Shown: piece after piece, positions 27,883 through 38,272 of the stretch
Numbering within the stretch: position 1 is the stretch's first letter
Layout of the letters: each line of letters begins with the position of its first letter
Source of the DNA: Symbiodinium natans
Lineage: Eukaryota; Sar; Dinophyceae; Suessiales; Symbiodiniaceae
Reading direction: 5' to 3'
Assembly: GCA_905221605.1 (NCBI GenBank)
Contig: CAJNDS010001113.1
Span: 124,001-188,000 of the forward strand
Length of the DNA stretch: 64,000 nt
Notes under the pieces: model-generated
Databases searched by the model: none
Seen by the model: the letters and a program-made list of their open reading frames with translations, nothing else
Told to the model about the DNA's origin: nothing
Translations under genes and position numbers: made by a program

Positions 27883-28480
27883 ACCCTAAACCCCCTAAAC
27901 CCCCTAAACCCCCTAAACCCCCTAAACCCCCTAAACCCCCTAAACCCCCTAAACCCCCTAAACCCCCTAAACCCCCCCCTAAAAACCCCTAAACCCCCTA
28001 AACCCCCTAAACCCCCTAAAACCCCCTAAACCCCCTAAAACCCCTAAACCCCCTAAACCCCTAAACCCCCTAAACCCCCTAAACCCCTAAACCCTAAACC
28101 CCCTAAACCCCCTAAACCCCCCCAAAACCCCTAAACCCCCTAAACCCCCTAAACCCCCTAAACCCCTAAACCCCCTAAACCCCCTAAACCCCTAAACCCC
28201 TAAACCCCCTAAACCCCCTAAACCCCCTAAACCCCCTAAACCCCCTAAACCCCTAAACCCCTAAACCCCCTAAACCCCCTAAACCCCCTAAACCCCCTAA
28301 ACCCCCTAAACCCCCTAAACCCCCTAAACCCCCTAAACCCCCTAAACCCCCTAAACCCCCTAAACCCCCTAAACCCCCTAAACCCTAAACCCTAAACCCT
28401 CAGCCCTAACCCTAAACCCTAAACCCTAAACCCTAAACCCTAAACCCCAAACCCTAAACCCTAAACCCTAAACCCTAACC
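27883..28480. repeat. Expanded telomere-variant array (CCCCCTAAA)
   Basis: About 500 bp of mostly CCCCCTAAA or CCCCTAAA units, followed at 28380-28480 by the standard CCCTAAA unit. The reading frame through it (LNPLNP...) is a product of the repeat. Confidence 0.93.
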
Positions 28481-28569
28481 CGGCTTGCTTGGGGAGGTTA
28501 AGGTTTAGGGTTCCGCGCTGCGAGATTGGTAGGGGCCCAGGATGTTTCGGGACTTCGTGGCTACACCTT

Positions 28570-28652
28570 GGGATGTTCCCCCTTGTACCAACAGTCCTTT
28601 AGGTGGTACCATAATTCCTATTCAGGACTGTTAGTATATGGGGGAGCATCCC
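28570..28652. mobile_element. Inverted-repeat element family 1, copy at 28.6 kb
   Basis: An 83-bp palindrome-like unit with arms GGGATGTTCCCCC...ACAGTCCTT and its inverse, around a GGTACC-containing centre. Non-autonomous MITE-like or introner-like in size and form. Related copies: 33977, 56343 and 61387, plus a half copy at 12870. Confidence 0.85.
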
Positions 28653-28862
28653 AAGCGATACCTCTTGACCAGGGATGCTGTCAACTATATGCTTCTCAGC
28701 TAGGATAAGCCGTTCGCCAGGCAGGCGACCAGCGGTGTATCTGTACAGAGACACGTGCCGCAAAACATGTGTGTATATATATATATGTATATATACATAT
28801 ATGTTTATTTTAAGGGGCTGCGCCCATGGGCGGGCAGCGCACGCAGAAGCCCGGGGCGAGCA

Positions 28863-29032
28863 GTTTCTAAGCATGTTGAGGCGCCTAAACTCCCTTAAAA
28901 TCTCTAAGCGTTAAGTTTCTAAGCATTTTCAGACCCCTAAACTCCCTTCAAATCTCTAAGCGTTTGAGGCTCCTAGACTCCCTTAACGTTTCTAAGCACT
29001 TTATAAGGCCCCTAAACTCCCTTTTTCCTAGC
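28863..29032. repeat. Tandem ~55-bp repeat
   Basis: Three to four imperfect copies of a unit with TTTCTAAGCA...CCCTAAACTCCCTT...TCTCTAAGCG. It follows a short TATATATG microsatellite (28770-28805). No gene seen. Confidence 0.8.
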
Positions 29033-29845
29033 CCCGGGCTTAGACACGTCGCTTATGCCCGCCCTTTGGGGGGCATCATGCTCCTGATGCGCCCCCGGGG
29101 TCCCGCCCCGGGAGCCGCTGATGCTCCTGATGCGCGCCTGGGGGTCCCGGGCTGGACCCACTGATGCTCATGACATAGGGAAGCCCTGTAGGGTTGGGGT
29201 TTACAATGGAGGTTCATGGGATTTATCACCGGCATTATGAGTCTCCTGACAACCTACTTTAGCAGGCTTTGGGGCTTAGAAGTAGCGTTATAATTGTGAA
29301 CCTCCACCCCTTAGCGTTTTGGGGTTTAGGGCGTCCGGCTTACCACCATTTTGCTTAAGACCCCCCGCATAAACATATAGAGAAACAATAATCAGGCAAT
29401 ATTTCCTATTTTGGGGGAGCCGTTCTTAGCCAAATACTAGTTTAGGGTTTAGGGTTTAGGTTTAGGGTTTAGGGTTTAGGGCTTATGGTTTAGGATTTCG
29501 GGTTTAGGATTTCGGGTTTGGGGTTTAGGGATTAGGGATTTCAGGAAGTTAGGGCACCCCAGAAAGGGACCCGATCTCAGCGACGTGCGAACCCAAGATC
29601 TTCAAAGCAACACAAAAATCTCAAAGTCCAATGATTGTCATTTCATGACCTCTTTAAACCCCTGATCCCTAAACCCTAAACCCTTAACCCTAAACCCTAA
29701 ACCCTAAACCCCTGGCTAAACCCTACAACACAAAATACATCGTAATTAAATAGGGCAGGCCACCAGGAATCCAGTCCATAGCCCTCCTTGACGAAACGGA
29801 AGGCGGCGACGTAATGCCGCTTGGCCTGGCCGTGTTGGGTTCGAG
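29033..29845. other. No gene recognised; telomere-like blocks
   Basis: Repeated CTGATGCTCCTGATGCGC-like sequence occurs near 29085-29140. TTTAGGG blocks lie at about 29442-29545 and CCCTAAA at about 29665-29712. Nothing protein-like was seen. Confidence 0.6.
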
Positions 29846-29847
29846 GG

Positions 29848-29849
29848 AA

Positions 29850-29945
<96 letters not shown>

Positions 29946-31232
29946 GGAGAGAGGGAGCGAGGGAGCGAGGGAGCGAGGGAGCGAGGGAGCGAGGGAGAGG
30001 AGGGAGAGGAGGGAGAGGAGGGAGAGGAGGGAGAGGAGGGAGAGGAGGGAGAGGAGGGAGAGGAGGGAGAGGAGGGAGAGGAGGGAGAGGAGGGAGAGGA
30101 GGGAGAGGAGGGAGAGGAGGGAGAGGGAGAGGGGAGAGGAGGAGAGGAGGGAGAGGAGAGGAGGGAGAGGAGGGAGAGGAGGGAGAGGAGGGAGAGGAGG
30201 GAGAGGAGGGAGAGGAGGAGGGAGAGGAGGGAGAGGAGGGAGAGGAGGGAGAGGAGGGAGAGGAGGGAGAGGAGGGAGAGGAGGGAGAGGAGGGAGAGGA
30301 GGGAGAGGAGGGCGAGAGGAGGGAGAGGAGGGAGAGGAGGGAGAGGAGGGAGAGGAGGGAGAGGAGGGAGAGAGGGAGAGGAGGGAGAGGAGGGAGAGGA
30401 GGGAGAGGAGGGAGAGGAGGGAGAGGAGGGAGAGGAGGGAGAGGAGGGAGAGGAGGGAGAGGAGGGAGAGGAGGGGAGGAGGGAGAGGAGGGAGAGGAGG
30501 GAGAGGAGGAGGGAGAGGAGGGAGAGGAGGGAGAGGGAGAGGAGGGAGAGGAGGGGAGGAGGGAGAGGAGGAGAGAGGAGGGAGAGGAGGGAGAGGAGGG
30601 AGAGGAGGGAGAGGAGGGAGAGGAGGAGAGGAGGAGAGGAGAGGAGGGAGAGGAGGGAGAGGAGGAGAGGAGGGAGAGGAGGGAGGAGGAGAGGAGGGAA
30701 GAGGAGGGGAGAGGAGGGAGAGGAGGAGAGGAGGGAGAGAGGGAGAGGAGGAGGAGGGAGGAGGGAGGGGAGAGGAGGGAGAGGAGGGAGAGGAGGGAGA
30801 GGAGGGAGAGGAGGGAGAGGAGGGAGAGGAGGGAGAGGAGGGAGAGGAGGGAGAGGAGGGAGAGGAGGGAGAGGAGGGAGAGGAGGGAGAGGAGGGAGAG
30901 GAGGGAGAGGAGGGAGAGGAGGGAGAGGAGGGAGAGGAGGGAGAGGAGGGAGAGGAGGGAGAGGAGGGGAGAGGAGGGAGAGGAGGGAGAGGAGGGAGAG
31001 GAGGGAGAGGAGGGAGAGGAGGGAGAGAGGGAGAGGAGGGAGAGGAGGGAGAGGAGGGAGAGGAGGGAGAGGAGGGAGAGGAGGGAGAGGAGGGAGAGGA
31101 GGGAGAGGAGGGAGAGGAGGGAGAGGAGGGAGGGGGGAGAGGAGGGAGAGGAGGGAGAGGAGGGAGAGGAGGGAGAGGAGGGAGAGGAGGGAGAGGAGGG
31201 AGAGGAGGGAGAGGAGGGAGAGGAGGGAGAGG
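29848..31232. repeat. Purine-only minisatellite: (GA)n then (GGGAGAGGA)n
   Basis: About 90 bp of GA dinucleotides passes through a short GGGAGCGA part into about 1.2 kb of a 9-bp GGGAGAGGA unit with scattered single-base losses. One strand is pure purine, which favours triplex formation and replication slippage, so the true length may differ from the assembly. The long ORFs in all frames are artefacts. Confidence 0.97.
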
Positions 31233-31340
31233 AGATTGCTATGGGTGCGGGCAGCTGAGTGATTGGTGCCGGTAGGTTCTTGTTTGCATTGGTCTCACCA
31301 TGCTGGCCTTGCGTTAAGTTGTCTTGCAATAAGGGCCTCT

Positions 31341-31497
31341 GCGCTAGCGGTTGCTTCTTTGTAGTCACGACTTCTTTTTCACTCGCTGGCTTGTGCAGTT
31401 TGGCTCTCAAAGTAGATGTCCTTGTCTCATACCTAGTTGCGAGCCCCGCAAGAACGGCCTACTGTGCTACTGATGTAGTAAAGAGGCACCCGCTTAA
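31341..31497. repeat. Inverted dispersed copy of a ~155-bp segment (copy 2)
   Basis: Reverse complement of 611-763. A run of A follows directly at 31496-31505. Confidence 0.85.
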
Positions 31498-31995
31498 AAA
31501 AAAAAGGCTTGTGGAGCTTCTTGCGGACAATGCATGACGACAGCTGCCGACCTTCCCATTTTTCAAAATACTGGCAACGCCTGCTATCAGAATGCCCTTA
31601 TGCTGAGTTGCGGTTGAATTCTTTATGTTCCTCTGCAATATTTCACAGTTCCGGGAATGGTGGCTTGACCGTCTTGACCTCACTGCATCACCGTGCTGCA
31701 CATTGGTCGATGCTGCACATTGGTCGACGTCGCAGTCTTCCAGCCTGGTACAGGCATGACACTATAGCAGATGGTTGCAATATTTGGGACACCCACTCAT
31801 TCTTTTCTTCAAGTCATTTGTTTTTTCCTTCCAGCATGGATCTGGAAGAACAATGCTCGCCTCAAGATCCCAGATACCCTCTTGATCCTACCTTGGTGGA
31901 TGGGGGCAAAATATTGCAATCGTGTCGTATCCGGAGTGTACCATCTCGGCACCAATCCATAATCGGGATGAAGATGAGATCATTATGCGGAATTT

Positions 31996-32234
31996 CTGGG
32001 GAGGCCCTTGTAGAGCAGCCAGTTTCGCAATGGTTTTACGGCCTGCAGTGGAGCCGTGAAGCACGTTTTTGTCAGTGCAGCTCTCACGTAGGCGACTTCG
32101 CACAGCAACAACAACAAAACTGCTGCACATGGATCATATGGTACACGCACCACTCAGCGCGAAGTCGCAAAACAAGCGCAAAAAAATTAAGGAAAACCAT
32201 TGCGAAACTGGCTGCTCTACAAGGACCACCCCAG
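31996..32234. repeat. Inverted repeat, 42-bp arms
   Basis: 31996-32037 and 32193-32234 are near-perfect inverse copies (arm CTGGGGAGGCCCTTGTAGAG and onward), about 155 bp apart. Probably a foldback or MITE-like unit. Confidence 0.85.
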
Positions 32235-32255
32235 TATTCACATTGCTGAAAGACA

Positions 32256-32721
32256 CAAAACGGTTCGGTTTGGGCGTCGCGCGCAACATTGACATCTCAG
32301 CAGTACAGTTGAACTCGTCTCGTCCTGCAGCTGATTTCTGTCCAAATGCCACTGTCAGAGAGGCTTTCAAAAACGTTTGTTTCAAGTTGGCAGCAAACAG
32401 AGCTATGTGGTGGGTTTGTGGGTGAGAGTGAGGACGGTGGGTGAGAGTGGATAATGGTGGCAATTCATGGTGGGTAGTGGTGGGAAATGTCAGGAATGAT
32501 GGGTGTTGGTGGAATAGCGGGTAATGGGGGTACTGGTGGTAACTGCTGGGTTGGTGTGTAATGGTGCATGGATGAGAAAGCTGGGAATGGTGGGCAATTG
32601 TGGTCATGCCCATCTGGCAGTTTTGTCAGTCAGTGTTTTTTAACGAGAGAGAGTGGAGCTTTGGCGTACTGTACTGCTGAGACGTCAATGGTGCGCGCGA
32701 CGCCCAAACCGAACCGTTTTG
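32256..32721. repeat. Inverted repeat, ~54-bp arms
   Basis: 32256-32309 and 32668-32721 are inverse copies (arm core CGGTTCGGTTTGGGCGTCGC) flanking about 360 bp. The spacer includes a GGTGGGTAATGG-like low-complexity stretch (32405-32600). It is adjacent to the inverted repeat at 31996-32234 and may form one compound element with it. Confidence 0.85.
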
Positions 32722-33216
32722 AAAAAGCAAAGTGTCTTTCCACAATGTGAATAAGTGCGAGTGAAACACCGGAGTGCATCTGACATGTGTTTGTTGTCAG
32801 GGCCTGTTTTTGAGGGTTTTTGGACACGACACTTTTGTTTGTTGTCAGTTTTTTTCGCACCATAAATCACCTTGAAGGTCGTGGGCTCCTTTGACGTCCT
32901 TGGTGTCCTTGGTGTCCTTGGTGTCCTTGGTGTCCTGGTGTCCTTGGTGTCCTTGTTTTTACCGACCTTTGCATGAAGAACTTGAAAGCGGTCACTGACT
33001 TCCTTCTTCTTTTTCTTCTCCTTCTTGAGCTCGGACTCGAGGGCCTTCGCACGGTCACTGGAGTTCTTCTTCTCGGATTCTACGGTTTTCAGCATTTCCT
33101 TGAGGTTCTGAAACTGGAAGCTTAGCGAGATCCTCGACGGAAAGCGGGTTCTCAACCTTCACAACGTTCTCAACCTTTCCTTTGGAGCCAGAAAGAGAGC
33201 CATATCCGCCCGACAT
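32685..33216 (-). pseudogene. Coiled-coil protein fragment with a frame change
   Basis: An ATG reads MSGGYGSLSGSKGKVENVVK and on to VEDLAKL. From about 33120 the protein-like frame becomes FQNLKEMLKTVESEKKN... with a long Lys/Glu coiled coil, then a DTKD/TPRTPR stretch encoded by a 9-bp GGTGTCCTT minisatellite (about 32890-32960). The switch may be a small intron (the sense strand has CTTCCAG just before it) or a frameshift. The tail beyond the repeat overlaps the arm of the inverted repeat and is probably not native. Function unknown. Confidence 0.4.
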
Positions 33217-33289
33217 GATGAAACAAAGGTGTAGAATGCTAGAGCAGTTCACTGAAGCAAAAAGTTGTTCACTGTTCGAAGAAATCCCG

Positions 33290-33495
33290 ACTTCACAAAA
33301 CCTTGTGAAACTACCCCTTCGAACCAGAAACCCTCGTGAAACTAACCTTTGTGAAGCCAACCCTTATTTCACAAAACCTTGTGAGATTTCACAAACCCTC
33401 CTGAGACTAACCTTGGTGAAACCAACCCATATTTCACAAAACCTTGTGAAACGAAGGGGTGGTTTCACAAACCCTCGTGAAACTAACCCTTGTTT
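33290..33495. repeat. Palindromic TTTCACAAAACCTTGTGAAAC-type tandem repeats
   Basis: Repeated TTCACAAAACCTTGTGAAA and CCCTCGTGAAACTAACCC modules, each partly self-complementary, in imperfect tandem. No coding role. Confidence 0.8.
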
Positions 33496-33976
33496 ACTAA
33501 CAAAAATCATTGTCAGAATTTGGGCGTTCAGTTGCCCTTCGGAGGCCCTTGCGGTAGCTCTGGATGTCGCTGATGATGTCATCCATCTTTGACATGTCAA
33601 AGGTTAAGGAGTTGCCCTGTTCGACATGATGAATTCTCCCTGATGAGTTGGATTGCTGAAACAAAACCATTGGGACAAGCAGAAGAAGCCGAGGATAGTG
33701 CAGGGTGAAGTTTCTTAATGTTCATCATCATCTGGTTCGTCACGGTAATTAGTGCGTCCGTTTCGCTCTTCAGATGATGTTTGGTCACTCGTGGTCTTCC
33801 CATGATTGAAGCGAAGAAGCGACGCTGGCAAAAGGCAGAAAGCTGTCAAGCCCAAGCATAGACCCTAAACCCTAAGCCCTAAACACTGGCAATAAAACTT
33901 GTCAGTCGCACCCTCTCCGAAGAAGTGGTCGCAGGAGACAAAGATGTCCGTTGTCTTTGCCAGCTTAACTTACACC

Positions 33977-34134
33977 TTGGGATGTTCCCCTTTAGACTAA
34001 CAGTCCTTTACAGGGTTTAGGGTTTAGGGTTTAGGGTTTAGGGTTTAGGGTTTAGGAAGGGATGATAATGGGGGGTACCATAGGGGTACCATAATCCCTT
34101 ATTAAGGACTGTTAGTAAAAGGGGAACATCCCAA
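33977..34134. mobile_element. Inverted-repeat element family 1 with nested TTTAGGG array
   Basis: Arms TTGGGATGTTCCCC...CAGTCCTT (33977-34008) and AAGGACTGTTAGTA...CATCCCAA (34104-34134) enclose (TTTAGGG)n at 34013-34053. The 8-mer AACTTACA is present on both sides (33967-33974 and 34133-34140, the latter overlapping the arm end by two bases). This looks like a target-site duplication. Confidence 0.8.
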
Positions 34135-34146
34135 CTTACATCAGCA

Positions 34147-34365
34147 GGACTAATTATACCACGGGAAGCCAGAGATGCTTTGAGAAGTCGACAAAGACTG
34201 GAACGAAGAAAGGGGGAGGATGCGGGAAGAAATTTGGTTTGTTGCTGTTACAGGAACAAGCAATCAAGCAGTGACATGGAAAGGGCTTTAAGAGTCATGG
34301 AATGCATGAGGTGGAGATATAACATGATGGGAATATGGATACTTGTAGGAAAGCGGAATGAATGA
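34147..34365 (+). CDS. Candidate terminal exon, hypothetical
   Basis: After ATCAGCAG the frame is open (LIIPREARDALRSRQRLERR...) to a TGA, with a purine-rich, basic composition. The stretch just before the family 1 element (about 33905-33970) also reads protein-like (RTLSEEVVAGDKDVRCLCQL). The element could therefore sit in, or be, an intron of one gene. No motif recognised. Confidence 0.25.
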   Translation, partial: GLIIPREARDALRSRQRLERRKGEDAGRNLVCCCYRNKQSSSDMERALRVMECMRWRYNMMGIWILVGKRNE

Positions 34366-34812
34366 GGTGGTTTATCTGTAGAAACCCCTCTCTGGGTAAA
34401 TGTTTAAGGTGAAAAGTTGGGGAAAACGAATGAGGGGGCTGTTATATAGTTGGGAACAAAATTTCGAAAGGAGTCACGGGGAAAATGGCAAGAACAAAGA
34501 GAAACAAAACAAGGACTAAGGACAAGAGAAAACAGAGCAGACAGGACGATAGGTAGCGATATAACTGTGAAGCCTCGGCCTTGGTAACCCTCTTTTGCCA
34601 ATTTTTAGGAGGGGAGGGGGAGCGGGGAGGGGGAGAGGTGAGGAGATGGAGAGGAGAGGGGGAGAGGAGTAATAGCAGGAGTCCTCCTCGTCCATCATTT
34701 CCATGCATCTTTGTTTGCTTTTTGTTTTCGAGGTTGCCATTTATGATCCGATTGTTTGCGCTTGAAAGATTTTGCGGGTTCCAGCCTGGAAAAGATAGGT
34801 GTCGCAGCTGGG
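34366..34812. other. No gene recognised
   Basis: Purine-rich stretches, including a GGGGAGAGG-type tract at 34608-34672. No convincing ORF. Confidence 0.5.
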
Positions 34813-34813
34813 G

Positions 34814-34882
34814 TTTAGGGTTTAGGGTTTAGGGTTTAGGGGTTTAGGGGTTTAGGGTTTTGGGATTAGGGTTTAGGGTTTA
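34814..34882 (+). repeat. TTTAGGG block before the tandem gene array
   Basis: Eight or so TTTAGGG units with GGTTTAGGGG variants. Confidence 0.9.
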
Positions 34883-35089
34883 ATGTTCAGGGGTTATTGG
34901 GGCATGTGGATCACGTGCGTCGAGGAACGGAAATCCTGGAAGGGCAGACTCGCGCGTGATTTGTTGCGTAGAGCTTGACAAGAAGGGTTTAGACTTTTGC
35001 AAGGCGCCCGAAACTGCGGCTGCAGCCGTTTGAAAGAATCCGGTTTCATCCCAGTTTGCGGGTGCGGGCGTCCTCGAGAGCATCGCGCC

Positions 35090-37358
35090 ATGTGCAGGTG
35101 TTCGAAGACATGCTCCAAGGTGTCCGTGTGCCTGGGCTTGTTGCTGGGCGTCGCAGGCCCAGTGTGGAAACGCATGTCCGTGCTCCAACGCTGCTGCATC
35201 CTGCTAAACTCTGCTAGACCCTGCTAGACCCCTTTATATGATTATTACTACTACTATTACTATTATTATTTTTTAATTACTATTCTTCTGATTATTATTC
35301 TTCTTCTTCTTATGATTATTCTTCTTCTTATGACGATTATTATTATTATTACTATTATTGCTATTATTACTATTATTACTATTATTTCTATTATTACTAT
35401 TATTATTATTATTATTATAATTACTATTATTGCTATTCTTACTATTATTGCTATTATTTCTATTATTATTACTATTATTATTACTATTATTATTATTACT
35501 ATTATTATTACTATTATTTATTATTACTACTACTATGATTACTATTATTTTTATTATTATTACTATTCTGATTATTCTTCTTCTTCTTATTATCATTATT
35601 CTTCTTCTTATTATTACTATAAAGTTGTATGACCTATGGTGTGTAATGCAGGCATCGCCTTGTTGGCTGCGGGCGCGCTCTCCCTGGCCAACATCAGCAT
35701 CAATGTGCCCGGTCAAAAGCTGGATGGCGTAGAGGCAGCTCAGTCTTAGCCGTTTTAGCCGAGGCCTGGACAAAAGAACCCCTTCCTCAGGCTCAAAGTC
35801 GGATGAGTACTTGTATAAACACCAAGGTTAGTGCCGCCATCGACCGAGCGACGACGGGAACCCTTATGGCGCCCAGCGACCTGAACTGTCCCTACACGAT
35901 CTTCATCGAGACGCTTTGCCTGAAACAAGTCGTTGCAATCATTGACGCTCATAGGTGAGATGCGTTGGGTCGCTTGAGACCCTACTTGGAGGTGCATGGT
36001 TCTCAGTAACCCCCTTCTACCTGTACTTCTAGCCCAATTGTAGCCCTATTCGGGTACTTAAGGGGCTTTGCAAGTGGGTTATCACTACGCTTATCATTGA
36101 GTTTTTAAGTACCTGAACCTTCAAGTAGCACAACGACACAGCGGTTTCCAGCATAGCGGCCGGGTTGCCGCAGGGGCAAGGGACGAGGCGAGTTTACTTG
36201 TATGTTTTTATTGAGAGTACAGTAGTATAGGCGCTTGGGGTGGTATGTCTTCTTAGGATGTTCTAGGGTTGTTTCTACTGAGTCTACTATGGTGTCTTGG
36301 TGATTGTGCTGATTGTAGAGGGTGCCAACAATCAGATTCCGTCAGCAAGCATCGCACCCAGGAAGATGGCCTCTTGCGGGAGCTTTGTCTCGTCGACGGC
36401 GATTTCCACAGGAGCTTATTTGTGGGTGGGTGGGGGTGCGAGGGTCTTGCGCTCTGGCCCTTGTGGTTCTTGGCTGTTTCTAGGGTTTCGTGGGGCCTTG
36501 GCTGCCAGAACCTGCACGGACAAGTCTTGTGGTGACCAGGAGCGACCTTGGACACCAGCCTTTGTGGCAGCGAGGAGCTCCCGGACGAGGGCCCGCAGCG
36601 AGCGCCCGCCAGGCGCGGCCTCCAGGCTGCGGGGTGGGGCAGGGGGTGTAGGCGGGGTGGTGGGTGTTGTAAGGAGTGACAGGTTTCACAGGCGATCTTC
36701 AGAGTAACTTGGAGGGCTTCCAGCGAGCAGCCCACAGGACCTCGACTGGACCATCGGATCATCTGAGATCATGATCACCGCGCCTCGGCCGGGAGGGAAT
36801 CCTTAAAACGCTCCCCAAGCCCAACTTTGTGCCTTGTTTTACAGCCTCAGGAGCTGAAGCTGGCTGCCACGGTGACCTTCGACACAGACACCGACGTTAC
36901 TCTGTCGAGCGAGGAGGAGGGCGCAGCCTCGCAAGCACTGCTTGAGACGTAGTGCGCGCAGCAGCGCAACGAAAGAATCGGAACCCCCCCAGAACCCTCA
37001 AAGCTCCTGCAACCCCCCCGCTCCGAACCCGAAAACCGCGGACATCGCTCGTGCAGGACATGTGGTCCATGCAGCTGTGCGACGTCTTCAGCGAAGTCTT
37101 CTCGGTTGCCGGAACGGCCATTGCCGCTGTGACCAAAGGAAGAGGGCTGCTCTGGGGATGTCCGTTCGAGTTCAGAGGCTGCACTGCTACAGGCCCCGAA
37201 CCTTAGCTCCCTAAACTTAACCTACGCCTTAGCCTGAACCCCGGTTCAGCGCCCAGATCATGGTGGCTTGCGGCGTGGTTCTCCTCCTTGCCGGCCTCAT
37301 CACCTTCTTCATCGGCCTTTGCTGCTGCTGTTGCTGCGCTGCCAAAGCAGACGGCTAA
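35090..37358 (+). CDS. Tandem membrane-protein gene, unit 0 (diverged copy, introns)
   Basis: The diverged first copy of the array, and the best guide to the exons because only coding blocks stay alike. Putative exons: MCRCSKTCSKVSVCLGLLLG (from 35090); GIALLAAGALSLANISINVP... (about 35652-35734); VSAAIDRATTGTLMAP... (35827-35949); IAPRKMASCGSFVSSTAIST (about 36332-36409); DLDWTIGSSEIMITAPRP (about 36736-36792); PQELKLAATVTFDTDTDVTL... (about 36845-36946); DMWSMQLCDVFSEVFSVAG... (about 37056-37138); IMVACGVVLLLAGLITFFIG-L-CCCCCC-AAKADG (37257-37358). The product is about 235 residues with hydrophobic N- and C-terminal segments. Six cysteines after the last helix suggest palmitoylation. Intron 1 holds a TTA microsatellite and intron 3 a family 2 element. 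Family not recognised. Confidence 0.7.
35230..35625. repeat. TTA/ATT trinucleotide microsatellite in intron 1 of unit 0
   Basis: About 400 bp of imperfect ATT/ACT/TTC trinucleotides. It is absent from the other five units. The Ile-rich and Asn-rich frames through it are artefacts. Confidence 0.95.
35983..36128. mobile_element. Inverted-repeat element family 2 inside intron 3 of unit 0
   Basis: Arms TACTTGGAGGTGCATGG and GTACCTGAACCTTCAAGTA are imperfect inverse copies. It lies between exons 3 and 4 and is missing from units 1-5, so it inserted in this copy after duplication. Family members also lie at 51037, 55105, 56062 and 61606. Confidence 0.75.
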
Positions 37359-38272
37359 GAAAGAAACTAACAGCTGGGATGCCGTGTCTCCATCCTGCTC
37401 CATTCTCTGGGAGGTGAGGAAGCTAGCCAATTATTTCAATTGGGCATTTCCAACAACGACCAGACGTGGCATGTTCGGACCACAGCACTGCGAAGCACCA
37501 CGTGCCCAACGTGCCGTTTTGGGCAGCACCCGGAGCACACATCAAATGACAGGTTGCCCTGGGCGCCTGAACTCCCGTGTTTTGGCCGGGCCTTGCAATC
37601 GAGTTCCAACAGATTCTCGACCAGCAGGTTCACACAAAGCACTAGACATACCTTGAACACCCAAGCAGCCCTGAACCCTAAACCCAGCCGGGCCTGTTGG
37701 GAGGCATTGCACAATTCACACACGTCCTATGACTCGCCAGAAAAGCGCAAGGGAGAGTCTATGTGCAGAGCTGGTCAGCGAACTCGGAGAACTCGTCGAT
37801 GGACGGATAGCTCTGGGCACGTGCGCCTCCCCATGGTGCAATGCGCAGCCAGGTCAGGGCTTTTGGAGGAGTGCACGCGAGTCGCACCCGTCGTGCTGTT
37901 CGCGACTAGAAGCGCGAGCGCCACTCCTGCAAGGTTGCCTGAGAGAATTGCGTTTTGTATAGGCGTGAAAAGTGTGCAGTGTAGGATGAGTCAACCGAGC
38001 GAGCAAGGGCAAGGGGAACCCCAAACTACCCCAAACGTACAGCCAGCTAGACAGCGAAGCTTGCGGAAGGGGTGGAGAGGTTTAAAAGACGAATGGAGCT
38101 GTTCAGCACCTTCCCTTGAGGGTGACTTTTTCGCGTGTCGAGCTTAAGAAAGCGAGCTTTGCCTGTTGCAAAGCACCTGAAAATGTCTCTGTGTGCCCGT
38201 GGTTGCAGCCATTTGAAACGAATCCGGCTTCATCCCAGTTTGCGGTGCGGCCGTCCTCGAGAGCATCGCGCC
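37359..38272. other. Spacer between units 0 and 1
   Basis: Related to the spacers between later units, with shared blocks such as CCAGACGTGGCATGTT and CCTATGACTCGCCAG. It probably carries the 3' end of one gene and the promoter of the next. No conserved ORF was found. Confidence 0.6.

Noticed and set aside
27844-28029. ORF with LNPLNPLNP repeats
   Set aside because: Artefact of the CCCCCTAAA array.
29746-31410. Three ORFs of about 480-554 codons rich in Ser/Leu/Pro or Glu/Gly/Arg
   Set aside because: They are translations of the GA and GGGAGAGGA repeats in different frames, with no non-repetitive protein content.
35273-35773. Asn-rich minus-strand ORF and Ile-rich plus-strand ORF
   Set aside because: Both come from the TTA microsatellite within intron 1 of the tandem gene.
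36253-36762. Minus-strand ORFs over intron 4 of the tandem units
   Set aside because: They overlap plus-strand exons, and differences between units change amino acids freely, so coding on this strand is not supported.
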